NCBI GenBank assembly: GCA_965248255.1
Contig: CBDFIW010000004.1
Location: 310,001 to 374,000 of the forward strand
From: JAKZVK01 sp965248255
GTDB lineage: Bacteria > Acidobacteriota > Terriglobia > Bryobacterales > UBA6623
Length of the DNA: 64,000 bases
Reading direction: 5' to 3'
A model generated the notes under the pieces. The model was not told where the DNA came from and made no database searches. It saw only the letters and a list, made by a program, of their open reading frames with translations. A program made the position numbers and the translations under genes. Positions 17,081 through 25,671 of this stretch are shown here, in pieces. Within the stretch, counting starts at the first letter, position 1, and every line of letters starts with the position of its first letter.

Positions 17081-17334
17081 GAAGCCCAATCAGTCATCCT
17101 AGCACGGCCGCCGCCGTCCAGCCTGATCGAACGCGCTTCGCAGAGCCACGTCAGGCGGCTTTTGCCCTGAAGGGGGAGGCTCATGGATGCCCTTCTTGCG
17201 GACACCGCCGGCCTGGGATCCGGTCTGGGTAGGCCTTGCTCGACATTCGCTGCCATGGACTCTGGATCCGGATAGACTCCGGATCGTCCCTCCCCAAAAC
17301 ATAAACCGACAAGAATGTTTTCAGGGGTTTCGCA

Positions 17335-18714
17335 ATGGCTATAATGAGGCCAGTGGAAGAAAAACTGAAGTTTGCAGTCTTCATCGACTACGACAACATC
17401 GACATCGGCGTGAAGTCGACTCTGAAGCGGGATTTCGACGTCAAGTGCGTCCTGGAAGGTCTCAAGGAACGCGGCGAAGTGGTTTCGAAAGTGGCTTACG
17501 GCAACTGGAGCCGTCACGGCCGCGCGGCGCGATCGCTCAGCGAGCACGGCGTCCAGATGGTGCAGCGCGACTCGACGCCTCGCGGCGACAAGAACGGCGC
17601 CGACATCAACCTCGCGTTGGACGCGCTCGAACTGGCGTTTACGCGCGACCACATCAATGCCTTCGCGATCGTCAGCGGCGATAGCGACTTCATGGCGCTG
17701 GTCAATAAGCTGAAGCAGTTCAACAAGCGCGTCTACGTGGTGGGTGGCAAGGCGTTCACGAGTACCATCCTGCAGCGCAACTGTCACGAGTTCATCAACT
17801 ACGAGGCATTGCTCGACACGGGCTCGACGCGTTCGCGGCGGGGCGGCGCGGCTTCGCAGCGCGCCCGCACCCGGCGCTCGTTGCCGCTGTCGCGGGCCGT
17901 CAGCCTGGTGGATCGGGCTCTGCACTCGCTCGACCTGCGCGGCGTCTTGCCGCAACTGGGGCTGCTCAAGAGCACCATGCAGCAGCTCGATTCCGCCTTC
18001 ACCGAGCGCGACTATGGCGCTTCGTCGTTCTCCCAGCTCGTTGAAAAGCTGGTCAAAGACGGCTTCATCAGCGTGAAGAAGGTCGACGGACAATCGGTCG
18101 TCGAGCGCAAAGAAGCCGCGAAGGAGGCGGAGACCGACCGCGAGCACGCGCCCGAAGATGCGCTGCCGCTTTTGCAACAGGTCCTCACCGGCAATATCGA
18201 TCTTCTCAATATGGGAATCCCCGCCAAGGAGATCCAGGCTCTGGTACAAGCCGCCGATACGGCTTTCAAGGAGACGGAATTCGGGTTCTCGGAGTTCGCC
18301 GAGTTATTGAACTTCGCCGTCGACAAGGGTCTCGTCGGGGTCGGAGCCGACCCCGAGCACGGGCTGCGCTACTATCCTGGCGAGGAATTGGGCCGACCGT
18401 TGGAGACCAGTGAGGCGAGTCAGGAGGAGGGTGAAGCTTCAGCCGTCTCCGAAGCCCCCGATTCCGAAGAAGACGCCTCGCCGGAAACCAAGCCTCGCCG
18501 CAGCCGAGCCCGCCGCTCGCCGACAACCCGCCGGACCCGCTCCTCACGCGGCCGCGGGTCGTCGCGCAAGCGAGAGACAAGCTCGCGCGCACCGAAGTCG
18601 GAAGACGCCCAGTCAAACCCAGCCGAGCCAGCTGAGCCAGCCGAAGCCGCTGCGCCGGAAGCTGCCGAGTCAAGTCCGCCCGAGCCCGCTGAGGCCGGAG
18701 GCGATGCTAAGTAG
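17335..18714 (+). CDS. NYN-domain (LabA/DUF88-like) protein with two LOTUS/OST-HTH domains
   Basis: A 459-residue protein. The N-terminal PIN-like NYN ribonuclease-type domain shows FAVFIDYDNIDIG, DKNGADINLALDALELAF and FAIVSGDSDFMALV, with the conserved acidic residues. Two OST-HTH/LOTUS winged-helix modules follow (about residues 185-255 and 280-345; LLKSTMQQLDSAFTERDYG and IQALVQAADTAFKETEFGFS). The C-terminus is a basic and acidic low-complexity tail rich in Arg, Ser, Pro and Glu. The architecture suggests RNA binding or cleavage; targets are unknown. The ATG at 17335 has AGGGG at proper spacing. A second ATG lies three codons later. Confidence 0.88.
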   Translation: MAIMRPVEEKLKFAVFIDYDNIDIGVKSTLKRDFDVKCVLEGLKERGEVVSKVAYGNWSRHGRAARSLSEHGVQMVQRDSTPRGDKNGADINLALDALELAFTRDHINAFAIVSGDSDFMALVNKLKQFNKRVYVVGGKAFTSTILQRNCHEFINYEALLDTGSTRSRRGGAASQRARTRRSLPLSRAVSLVDRALHSLDLRGVLPQLGLLKSTMQQLDSAFTERDYGASSFSQLVEKLVKDGFISVKKVDGQSVVERKEAAKEAETDREHAPEDALPLLQQVLTGNIDLLNMGIPAKEIQALVQAADTAFKETEFGFSEFAELLNFAVDKGLVGVGADPEHGLRYYPGEELGRPLETSEASQEEGEASAVSEAPDSEEDASPETKPRRSRARRSPTTRRTRSSRGRGSSRKRETSSRAPKSEDAQSNPAEPAEPAEAAAPEAAESSPPEPAEAGGDAK

Positions 18715-18780
18715 TGTGTTTCGCAAATACGGTTACGTTCGGTTTGCCAAGTAGGGGCGGGGCCCCCCGTGCCCGCCCGG
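18712..18780 (+). repeat. Dispersed bipartite repeat, copy 1
   Basis: The block begins TAGTGTGTTTCGCAAATACG, continues through GGTTACGTTCGGTTTGCC and ends in the GC-rich module GTAGGGGCGGGGCCCCCCGT. It shares most of its bases with 51731-51796, and its first half with the minus strand of 58361-58430. The repeat overlaps the stop codon of the NYN gene by three bases. Confidence 0.65.
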
Positions 18781-18888
18781 TACCGCTGGGGCGCAACTCC
18801 GGCGCCGCTGGGGGCCACGACAGGCGCGTCACGATTCAATGACCGATCATCGCTCCCGGAGCGGACCGGCACGGGGGCCGGCCCCTAC
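18751..18888. repeat. MITE-like unit bounded by inverted GTAGGGGC...GTGCC modules
   Basis: The left end GTAGGGGCGGGGCCCCCCGT (18751 on) and the right end at 18868-18888, which reads in reverse as GTAGGGGCCGGCCCCCGTGC, are imperfect inverted repeats about 20 bp long enclosing about 100 bp without coding sense. It has the form of a small non-autonomous element but no target duplication was identified. Confidence 0.45.
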
Positions 18889-18935
18889 CAGGATTTCAGA
18901 GATCCCCGCGTAGTGGAAGCGCCTACCCGAAAGGT

Positions 18936-19646
18936 ATGGGGGACTTCCTTATCGGTATTGGGTTTCTGCTGGCGATCTTCGGGCCCCTGCTGCTGGTTCC
19001 CGTTACCTGGCTGCTCTATCGATTCGCGGTGCGGTCTCTCGTTGGGCGGGTAGCGCCCCAGACATTATCTGCCGGCAACGCGCGTTGGTTCGCATGGTCG
19101 GTGTCGACCGTCATTGTGGCAGGTGCGCTCGTTGTGTCGTATCTGCCCGGACTGCGGGAGTTCGAGCAACTCTGTTCACAGCACGCCACGCCCGCCATTT
19201 CGAGCCAGGTCCAAACCAAAGGCTTCTACCGCACGCGACTGTTCTCTTACGAGGCAGCGAGGTATCTTGCCGGAGAGTCTTTCGAGTTTGTGGAAGCTCC
19301 CCATCCGTATCAGCAGGACGCCCTCGTTCGCTATTCGAAGGGCGCCGATGGCGAGGTTACTGAAGAGCTAGTGCCCGGCATCAGCAGCGCCTACGGAGTG
19401 CGGCAGACGTTCTCACAGCCCTCGGGAAGCATCACCATGACCGAAAAGGTCATCTACGAAATTGAAACCAACCGGGAGTTGGCCCGGGCCGCTTCGATCC
19501 ATTACCGGGGCGGCCCGCTGTCGCTCTTTCTCGGGACCCACGGTATGTCGTCGTGCCCGGATATCGTGTCGGAGGAAGGGTCCAGGCAGTTTCGCACCTT
19601 CTACAACCTGGAATCGATCATCCTGCGGGCCGAGCCTTTACCTTGA
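18936..19646 (+). CDS. Hypothetical membrane protein, 236 aa
   Basis: No family was recognised. Two hydrophobic segments lie near the N-terminus (LIGIGFLLAIFGPLLLVPVT, residues 5-24, and FAWSVSTVIVAGALVVSYLP, about 51-70), followed by a soluble domain of about 165 residues that probably faces the periplasm. The gene follows a repeat-rich gap and converges with the RidA-like gene 26 bp away. No ribosome-binding site is strong enough to fix the start, although the first transmembrane segment begins directly after the ATG. Confidence 0.65.
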   Translation: MGDFLIGIGFLLAIFGPLLLVPVTWLLYRFAVRSLVGRVAPQTLSAGNARWFAWSVSTVIVAGALVVSYLPGLREFEQLCSQHATPAISSQVQTKGFYRTRLFSYEAARYLAGESFEFVEAPHPYQQDALVRYSKGADGEVTEELVPGISSAYGVRQTFSQPSGSITMTEKVIYEIETNRELARAASIHYRGGPLSLFLGTHGMSSCPDIVSEEGSRQFRTFYNLESIILRAEPLP

Positions 19647-19672
19647 GCCGAGGCTCGCCCCAAGGCGTGGAA

Positions 19673-20161
19673 TCATTCCGGCACAACGGCCACGACGTCG
19701 ACTTCGATCTGCAAGGCGCCGATGAGCGGCGCCTCGACAAGCGTCGAGGCGGGAGGGGTCTCCATGTTGATGTAGTTGGCACGGATCCCGCGCACTTCTT
19801 CGAGCTTCTCGACGTCGATCAAGTAGTAGTTCATCTTCACGACGTCGTTGAAGGTCGCGCCGGCCATCTCCAAGCACTTCTCGATGTTCTTGAGGGTGTT
19901 CTCGGCCTGCGTGGTGAAGTCGTCGGGGAGTTCGCCATCCTCCCCGGCGCCCCCTTGTCCTGAAAGAAACACCATCCTGCCGGGCGGCGATGTAACCACG
20001 TGCGTGTAACCGGCAGGCTTGGGCAAGTGCGGCAGATTCATGAATTGCTTTTCCACTTTGACTCTCTCCTCCGAGTGGTTTTCATTCAATGAAGCATTGC
20101 AGGATGCCAGCAGAACTGCTGACAGGATCACACCTGCGAGCGGTTGACGTGTGCCCTTCAT
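19673..20161 (-). CDS. RidA/YjgF-family lipoprotein
   Basis: A 162-residue protein. The N-terminus has a lipoprotein signal peptide with lipobox LLAS-Cys21, and the rest is a RidA/YjgF/UK114 domain: the active-site-type phrases VTSPPGRMVFLSGQGG, TTQAENTLKNIEKCLEMAGA, and the C-terminal IGALQIEVDVVAVVP. Cytoplasmic RidA deaminates reactive enamine intermediates. Membrane-anchored, exported forms like this are less studied, and the role here is unknown. The arginine that binds the substrate carboxylate in classical RidA is not evident. Confidence 0.82.
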   Translation of the reverse strand: MKGTRQPLAGVILSAVLLASCNASLNENHSEERVKVEKQFMNLPHLPKPAGYTHVVTSPPGRMVFLSGQGGAGEDGELPDDFTTQAENTLKNIEKCLEMAGATFNDVVKMNYYLIDVEKLEEVRGIRANYINMETPPASTLVEAPLIGALQIEVDVVAVVPE

Positions 20162-20387
20162 TGTCGATTTCCTCCGCAGGCGATTGTAGCACCAGCGCGG
20201 TAGGCCGGACTTGTGGCGTAAACCTCCTGGCCCCGTAGCTTGCGATGCGTCGCCAGCCAGGACGGCAACTGCGTGATCGCGGAAACAACGCTTCGGTTGC
20301 GCTAACCGTTGGGACCACCGCTAAGCCCTTGAACCGGGCCGGCTTGCGACTCGCCTGAGAGGCTCCAACGGCTCCAGCCGACACTTA

Positions 20388-20639
20388 TTGACTCCCGCAT
20401 AATATAGAGTCAGTCAAAACAAAGAGAAGACTGTTTCCAGAAGGCCGTGATCAAACGCGGTTTGCGGTACATGCGGCGGAGTGCCTTGCGGGCCCGCTCG
20501 TTCAGCTCGCCGTAGTCTTTCGGACAGACGTTCGGCAACTCGTGCTGCTTCCAGTAAGCCCAGATGTATTCCACCGGATTCAACTCCGGCGCATAGGGTG
20601 GCAAGTACTCGGTTGCGATGTGGCCTTCGGAGAGTTCGA
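20388..20639 (-). mobile_element. Fragment (3' end) of the second IS630 element
   Basis: These 252 bp correspond base for base in extent to 22836-23087 of the full copy: the right terminus TTGACTCCCGCA next to TA (20386-20387), then the coding sequence for the last about 75 transposase residues (ELSEGHIATEYLPPYAPELN and on). Similarity ends after GAGTTCGA at 20639, where the beta-barrel gene begins. The rest of the element has been deleted. Confidence 0.85.
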
Positions 20640-21309
20640 AGAACGTCCAGCTAAAGCCGAGCAAAGGGGCCCAGTGCCAGAGGACGCCGCTGATCTTCGA
20701 GTCGATCGAGTCGGCGATGACCTTGTCGGGCACGGGCGTGACGTAGCCGCGGAACTCGACGCGGAACATGCCGCTCGAACCCACCCGCACCTTCACCCCC
20801 GCGCCGGCGTCGCCGGCGATGACCGTTTGGCTGGTCTTGGTCAGTAGCGCCAGGTCGCTTCCCGGCTGAAAAGCCCCCTCGGCCCCGGTGCCGCGGTACA
20901 GCTTGAGGCCTACGCCGATGGCCGCAAAGGGGCGTACGCGAGCATCCTGGCCGTTGAAATAGTACAGGACATCGTAATGAACAGCGTGCGATTCGGCGTC
21001 GAAGTTGGCGGACGATGCGCCGGCGTTGAGTTCCAGGTCGTTGCGGAAGTAGATGTAGCGAAACTCACCGCCCCAATGGTCGCCGATGGCCTGACCGAGC
21101 ACGAAGCCCGCAGCCGGACCGAAGGTCGGCCCCACATCGCCCGAACGTTCTGGATTCGAGACTTCGACCTTGCGATACGATGTGATTCCGCCAATCACGC
21201 CAATCTCATGACCGCCTTCGGCGAGCAGGGGGCTGCCCACAGCCATGATCAGGAACAACAAACCAAGTCGCGCAAGGATTCGGGGGGAGGCTTGCATTAC
21301 GGTTCTCAT
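20410..21309 (-). CDS. Outer-membrane beta-barrel protein reading through into a transposase fragment
   Basis: Residues 1-31 form a signal peptide (LGLLFLIMAVGSPLLAE). Residues 32-225 have the alternating pattern and Gly/aromatic content of a small porin-like barrel (GVIGGITSY, GGEFRYIYFRNDLEL, PLLGFSWTF). WTF would be a natural C-terminal end because barrels usually finish with Phe. Instead the frame continues for 75 residues encoded by the IS630 fragment and ends at its stop codon. The native stop has evidently been lost at the junction. An added tail would mask the C-terminal insertion signal, so function is doubtful. Confidence 0.7.
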   Translation of the reverse strand: MRTVMQASPRILARLGLLFLIMAVGSPLLAEGGHEIGVIGGITSYRKVEVSNPERSGDVGPTFGPAAGFVLGQAIGDHWGGEFRYIYFRNDLELNAGASSANFDAESHAVHYDVLYYFNGQDARVRPFAAIGVGLKLYRGTGAEGAFQPGSDLALLTKTSQTVIAGDAGAGVKVRVGSSGMFRVEFRGYVTPVPDKVIADSIDSKISGVLWHWAPLLGFSWTFFELSEGHIATEYLPPYAPELNPVEYIWAYWKQHELPNVCPKDYGELNERARKALRRMYRKPRLITAFWKQSSLCFD

Positions 21310-21378
21310 CTTTCCAGGGACATAAGCCTTAGTAGAATGCGCGGGAACTGTTGAGCGACGCGCCGGGCGTCGCCAAAA

Positions 21379-22834
21379 CTACTCGACGATCCTCACGAAG
21401 AAAGTCTCGGTGACCGAGCCGGCTGTCACTGAAACCGCGACCTGCAGGCCGAAGGGGGCGCCGACCGGGATCAGAAAGTTGATCTGGTACAAGCCAACGA
21501 AACCCGGCACCAGACCTGAGTAGAGCACTGTCGCGCCGGCCCCACCCACGTTGATACGCGGGTCGGTCGTCGTGACGGACAACGGCGACGCGGGTGCGGC
21601 GAAGCCGTCGAGCACGAGCGGCGTTACCCCCCCCATACCGGTGAGGAAGATCACTCCGACCTCGTTGTGCCGGAATGGGTTCGAGAGAGTGGAGATCTGA
21701 TTGTTCTTGAGCCGGAACACCGCGGCATACTGCCCGTTGTCGGGCCCGGCCACGCTGAACACGGCCGGGGCGGCCGCGAACAGGCTGCTGAGGAAGATAT
21801 CGCTCAGCCCGCCCTGGTTGTGAACAATGGTGCTGACGCCGCCACCGAGGGCGAACGATGCCTGCGCGTTGATCTGTGTCCGCGAGACATAGAGAAGAGG
21901 CAGGCCGAGCCCGTTCATCGAGACGCATGTTCCGCCCAGGGTGGTGGGCAGGGGCGTGGTTTCGGCGGATAGTGTTTGGTCGGACAAGTTCTCACCGAAG
22001 ATCGTGATGAGGCCTCCGGTGGCGGTGTCGGTCTTGAAGTTCGCCGGATTGGTAATCGCCGAGATGCGGGGTGTACGCAGGCCCGTATCGAAGTCTTCTG
22101 TGAACTCGACAATCCCGCCGGTGCCTGTCGAAACCAGCCCGCCGTTCGGCAAGGCCGCCAGGGTGCGGGTAAAGGGAAAGCTGTCCAGAAAGGCCGGGGG
22201 AGGCGATTCGACCATGCGCACGGCATTCAGCAGGATGTTAGGATCGCGGCTGTCGAATCGCTGCAGCGTGCCCGACCCGTTGCCCGAAGCCGGCCGAAGA
22301 GAACGGACCGCCATGTTGTCAGGCATGAGCGCGAATCCCGAGGATTCCTGTCCACCGACGGCGTCATCGAATGCGCGCTGAGGCACGAGGGACGCGTTCA
22401 GCAGGTTGTTCTGCACGACAAAGAAGTCGGTCCCGGCACCCACAGCCCCGTGCAAGGACGAGAAATCCTGCCGGGCGAGCACCAGCTGGCTGGTTTGCGT
22501 TTCCCACAGCGCGGTTCGTCCATCGCTCTGGGCCAGAAGCACGCCCGCGCCGTTGGCGAGCGAGACCAGCGCGGTCGCGGGATCGATATTGTTCTCAAAG
22601 ATGCCCAGAGTCGCGGGACTGGAAATGCCGCGGAACGGGAGCAGAAGCCGCGCGATCTTGCCAATACCCTCGGCCGTCTCCGCAGAGATCAGGACGTTGG
22701 CATTGTCGGTGGCCACGCTGATCGGGTAGAAGCCCTCGGTCAGGGTGATCCAGAACATCTGGATGTCCCCGAACTTGCGGTTCTGATTCAGGTCGATGAG
22801 GGTGAGCGTTTCGCCTCGTGAGTTGGCAACAATT
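21379..22834 (-). pseudogene. TIGR03437-domain secreted protein, 3' part, split by IS630
   Basis: About 485 codons remain. The N-terminal half is a beta-propeller-like repeat region (WITLTEGFYPISVATDNANV, SDGRTALWETQTSQLVLARQ). The C-terminal half, from about ATGGLITIFGENLSDQTL, is the acidobacterial TIGR03437 module ending GLYQINFLIPVGAPFGLQVA and VSVTAGSVTETFFVRIVE. The 5' end is cut by the IS630 at 22836. Removing that element restores an uninterrupted frame to FLAMLIVANSRGETLTLIDL. Further upstream the gene is cut again by an IS3 element, and its start is missing. Confidence 0.82.
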
Positions 22835-22857
22835 ATTGACTCCCGCATAATATAGAG

Positions 22858-23402
22858 TCAGTCAAAACAAAGAGAAGACTGTTTCCAGAAGGCCGTGATC
22901 AAACGCGGTTTGCGGTACATGCGGCGGAGTGCCTTGCGGGCCCGCTCGTTCAGCTCGCCGTAGTCTTTCGGACAGACGTTCGGCAACTCGTGCTGCTTCC
23001 AGTAAGCCCAGATGTATTCCACCGGATTCAACTCCGGCGCATAGGGTGGCAAGTACTCGGTTGCGATGTGGCCTTCGGAGAGTTCGATGAACTCTTGCAC
23101 CAGGCGGCTACGGTGCGCCGGCAGCCGATCCCAGACGATCAGCAGCGGGCGATCGATATGACGTACCAACGCCTTGAGAAAGTCGGTCACTTGCTCTTTG
23201 CCGATCGCACCGGGATAGAGCCGGAAGTAGAAGTTACGCAGCGTCAGCCCCGCCGAGACGGAAAGCTTCTCCCAGTTGAAGTTAAACTGCAGCACCGGTG
23301 TTTGGCCACGTGGCGCCCAGGTGCGGCAGCGATGCGGCTTCTGACTCAATCCGCTTTCGTCGATGAAGACGAGCGTACGGCCTTCGTTTTGGGCTTTTTT
23401 TT
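22858..23402 (-). CDS. IS630-family transposase, C-terminal frame (frameshift product)
   Basis: This frame carries most of the DDE catalytic domain: FIDESGLSQKPHR (first Asp), LIVWDRLPAHRSRLV (second Asp) and APELNPVEYIWAYWKQ (Glu). It overlaps the N-terminal frame in the -1 frame at an A8 run (23395-23402), after which the reading KKKAQNEGRTLVFIDESG is the expected continuation of the family. An ATG-type start at 23349 would omit the first catalytic Asp, so the active protein must come from -1 frameshifting. Confidence 0.85.
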
Positions 23403-23873
23403 AATGCGCTTCCAGGTCTTGCGCTTCCAGGTGCGGATCCGCTCTTCGTTGCGCTCGCGCGCCTTTCCGGCCGGGCGTTGCGGGCTCCAGTCGAGCGCTC
23501 GCAGGATCTTCCAGGCGTGGCCTGCGTGGTATGCGACCCCGAACTCGTCTCCGGTCAGCCGAGCCACCCGCGGACAGCTCCACAGGGGCGTTGGGAAGCC
23601 GTGGGCTTCCGGGCCTTCCAGCAGCAGCGACGTCAGGCGTTCGCGTTGTGCGGCATCGAGGAGCGGCTTGCGTCCGGCGCGCCCGGCCTGGCGGAGTCCG
23701 GCCGCACCCTGCTCGCGGTATTGCCGCCGCCACTCACTGACGGTTTGGCGAGCGACGTTCAGCCGTCTCGCCGTCTCGGACTGATTGTGGCCTTGGTGGA
23801 GCAGCCGCATCGCTTCGAAACGGCGCTTCTCCAGCGCCTTGAAATCCCGCTTCACACCTTTGGGGTTGCCCAT
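23346..23873 (-). CDS. IS630-family transposase, N-terminal frame
   Basis: About 175 residues with a helix-turn-helix DNA-binding region (MRLLHQGHNQSETARRLNVA, RQTVSEWRR) and a second domain (ERLTSLLLEGPEAHGFPTPL). It ends soon after the slippery A8 run in WKRIKKKPKTK. The ATG at 23873 (MGNPKGVKRDF) is preferred to the upstream reading because the copy at the right edge has the same start context. The product alone has no catalytic residues. Confidence 0.85.
   Translation of the reverse strand: MGNPKGVKRDFKALEKRRFEAMRLLHQGHNQSETARRLNVARQTVSEWRRQYREQGAAGLRQAGRAGRKPLLDAAQRERLTSLLLEGPEAHGFPTPLWSCPRVARLTGDEFGVAYHAGHAWKILRALDWSPQRPAGKARERNEERIRTWKRKTWKRIKKKPKTKAVRSSSSTKAD
23395..23402 (-). promoter_or_regulatory. 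A8 slippery site for -1 translational frameshifting
   Basis: Eight consecutive A residues on the coding (minus) strand lie just before the stop of the first frame and inside the overlap with the second. Homopolymeric A tracts of this kind are the known frameshift signal in two-frame IS630-group elements. Confidence 0.75.
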
Positions 23874-23931
23874 ACATATATAGATGCTCCACACCATCAA
23901 AAAGTGTCATAATAATTTGCGGGATTCAATA

Positions 23932-24011
23932 AGCATCGCGAGGAAGGGGACAGCGCAGGCGGCGTAGGTCCAGGGCCTGCCGGTGAAACCCGCGCAGGGT
24001 CGAGGACAGGA
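23932..24011 (-). pseudogene. TIGR03437 protein, internal fragment between two insertion sequences
   Basis: The minus strand reads FTGRPWTYAACAVPFLAML and joins in frame to IVANSRGETLTL on the other side of the IS630. It is the continuation of the split gene at 21379-22834. On its 5' side the IS3 element begins immediately and no matching sequence is found beyond it. Confidence 0.65.
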
Positions 24012-24080
24012 TGGAATGGACCCGAAAAGCGAGACCAGTAGAGAAGGGACAATGAACCAGGGAACGGTAAGGAGGTTCGA

Positions 24081-24467
24081 TTGTCTCGAAGACGATTCAC
24101 GAAGGAGTTCAAGCTGGCGGCCGTCCGGCGGCTCGAAGCCGGCGAGTCCGGCTCGGCTCTCGCGCGCGAGCTGGAGGTGAAGCGCGAAAAGCTCTACGAC
24201 TGGCTGGCACAAGTCGAGCGCTACGGCGTCGAGGAAGCCTTTCCCGGCGCGGGGCGGCGTCCCGGCGGCAGCGCCCGTGTCGAGCCCGGCCACGAAGCCC
24301 AGGCCCGCCTCGCGGAGCTGGAACGCAAAGTCGGCCGCCAGGCCATGGAGATTGATTTTTTGTCCGCAGCCTTGCGGCGTGTCGAGGATCTGCGCCGGCC
24401 GAGCATCGTCAGTGGAACCGGCGCGTCGCTGAGGAAGTACGGGCCGCAAGGCGGCAAGGCAACATGA
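24081..24467 (+). CDS. IS3-family transposase OrfA (copy A, intact)
   Basis: A 128-residue DNA-binding subunit with the helix-turn-helix RRFTKEFKLAAVRRLEAGES and GSALARELEVKREKLYDWLA, followed by a leucine-zipper-like helix (EAQARLAELERKVGRQAMEI). The TTG start is chosen because AAGGAGGT lies about five bases upstream. The stop overlaps the OrfB start as ATGA at 24464-24467. Compared with copy B it has one additional G in the Gly/Arg-rich linker, and it keeps the frame. Confidence 0.88.
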   Translation: MSRRRFTKEFKLAAVRRLEAGESGSALARELEVKREKLYDWLAQVERYGVEEAFPGAGRRPGGSARVEPGHEAQARLAELERKVGRQAMEIDFLSAALRRVEDLRRPSIVSGTGASLRKYGPQGGKAT

Positions 24468-25294
24468 GCACGCTGAGCACGCGCGATTTGTGCCGCTTGA
24501 GCGGACTGGCGCGAGCCAGCCTCTACCGCCAGGCCAAACCCGACAGCGAGCAGGTCGGGGAACTGCGGCAGGCCATTGTCCACGCCGCCTTGGACCATCC
24601 GGCCTACGGCACCCGGCGGACGACCCAACAGCTGCGCCGTCAAAAGCTGCTGGTCAATCGCAAGCGCGTGCAACGGGTGATGCGCGAAGAGAAGCTCTTG
24701 CGGCGACGTCGCCGCACCGTTCCGCGAACGACCGATTCGAAGCACTCGCTGCGGCGTTATGAAAACCTGACGCGCGATTTCCAACCCACGGGTCCCAACA
24801 AACTGTGGGGCTCCGATCTCAGCTACGTACGATTGGGAAACCACTTCGTCTATGTGGCGGTGGTGTTGGACGTGTATTCGCGGCGCGTGGTGGGCTGGGC
24901 CGTGGGTCCGAACCTGAAAACCGAATTGCCGCTGGCGGCGCTGCAACAAGCGTTGAGCAGCCGGCGTCCGGCGCCGGGCTGGATTCATCATTCCGATCAA
25001 GGTTCGCAGTACGCCGCGGAAGCTTATGTAGCCACCCTGCGGCAAGCGGGCGCGAGGATATCGATGAGCCGCAAGGGCTGCCCGCAGGACAACGCGTACG
25101 TGGAAAGCTTTTTCAAGACTTTGAAAAGCGAGGAAGTCGACTGCAGCGAGTATGAAAGTTTGGCCCAGGCGCAGGCCGAGATCGGCGCTTATATTGAGCG
25201 GGAATACAATCGTACGCGATTGCATTCGGCGCTGGGCTATCGGCCGCCGCAAGAGTATGAGCGGCTGTGGGAAGAGGCGGCTAACGCCGCCTGA
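24464..25294 (+). CDS. IS3-family transposase OrfB (copy A)
   Basis: A 276-residue integrase-type catalytic protein. The N-terminal HTH_21-like region (VHAALDHPAYGTRRTTQQLR) precedes the rve core with DDE residues in LWGSDLSYVRLG, WIHHSDQGSQYAAEAYV and DNAYVESFFKTLK, ending in the typical YNRTRLHSALGYRPPQEYE. Translation is probably coupled to OrfA by the ATGA overlap. It differs from copy B in one residue near the end (Trp for Arg). Confidence 0.93.
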   Translation: MSTLSTRDLCRLSGLARASLYRQAKPDSEQVGELRQAIVHAALDHPAYGTRRTTQQLRRQKLLVNRKRVQRVMREEKLLRRRRRTVPRTTDSKHSLRRYENLTRDFQPTGPNKLWGSDLSYVRLGNHFVYVAVVLDVYSRRVVGWAVGPNLKTELPLAALQQALSSRRPAPGWIHHSDQGSQYAAEAYVATLRQAGARISMSRKGCPQDNAYVESFFKTLKSEEVDCSEYESLAQAQAEIGAYIEREYNRTRLHSALGYRPPQEYERLWEEAANAA

Positions 25295-25671
25295 GTTTTC
25301 TTAAGGCATGAGCAGATCTATCGATCCGATGGCGCAGCACAAGGCGGGATGCGGCCTCAGTAGGCGAGCACCCCGCCCTCATCGTTGCGATGAGTCTGCG
25401 GCCGGGTATTCCTTGGTGGGTTGCTCTCCAGCAGAGCCCGCCTCCGCTTCCCCGGATGAGTTGATCATGCCCCCATTGGGCTGGATTCGCTATCCTTTTT
25501 CAGTCAACCGCGACCCGTCCCTACTTTCTTGGCCTCGCCACAGGGGTCCACTCCAGTTCCACCACAATCATCCGACAACCTTAACGGGACTCGGAAAACG
25601 ACCTACGCCACCTAGTCCGGATGGGGCAGGAACGCCTTACCGGGCTGAGCGAGCACGCTGCAAGGTTCGAT

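Larger units (their letters stand above)
22836..23929 (-). mobile_element. Complete IS630-family insertion sequence (second type)
   Basis: The element is 1,094 bp, flanked by TA on both sides (22834-22835 and 23930-23931). The ends TTGACTCCCGCA and, inverted, TTGAATCCCGCA match at 11 of 12 positions. Two overlapping transposase frames are joined by a run of eight A residues. Copies or fragments of the same element lie at 20388-20639 and from 63797 to the right edge. Confidence 0.92.
24012..25555 (+). mobile_element. IS3-family insertion sequence, copy A
   Basis: The element is 1,544 bp, bounded by TGGAATGGACCC on the left and, inverted, TGGAGTGGACCCC on the right, so it starts TG and ends CA as IS3 elements do. 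The boundaries are fixed by comparison with copy B (41680-43222). The flanks (AGGA left, GTTC right) show no target duplication. About 260 bp after the second gene are non-coding but conserved between copies. Confidence 0.9.

Noticed and set aside
15903..17102. Long plus-strand frame opposite dnaX and the SRP RNA
   Set aside because: It is the antisense shadow of dnaX in GC-rich DNA and has no recognisable domain. It also runs across the SRP RNA gene.
22836..23929. Reading the IS630 as two unrelated genes
   Set aside because: The second frame lacks a start that includes its first catalytic Asp, and the A8 run at the overlap fits known frameshifting in this group.
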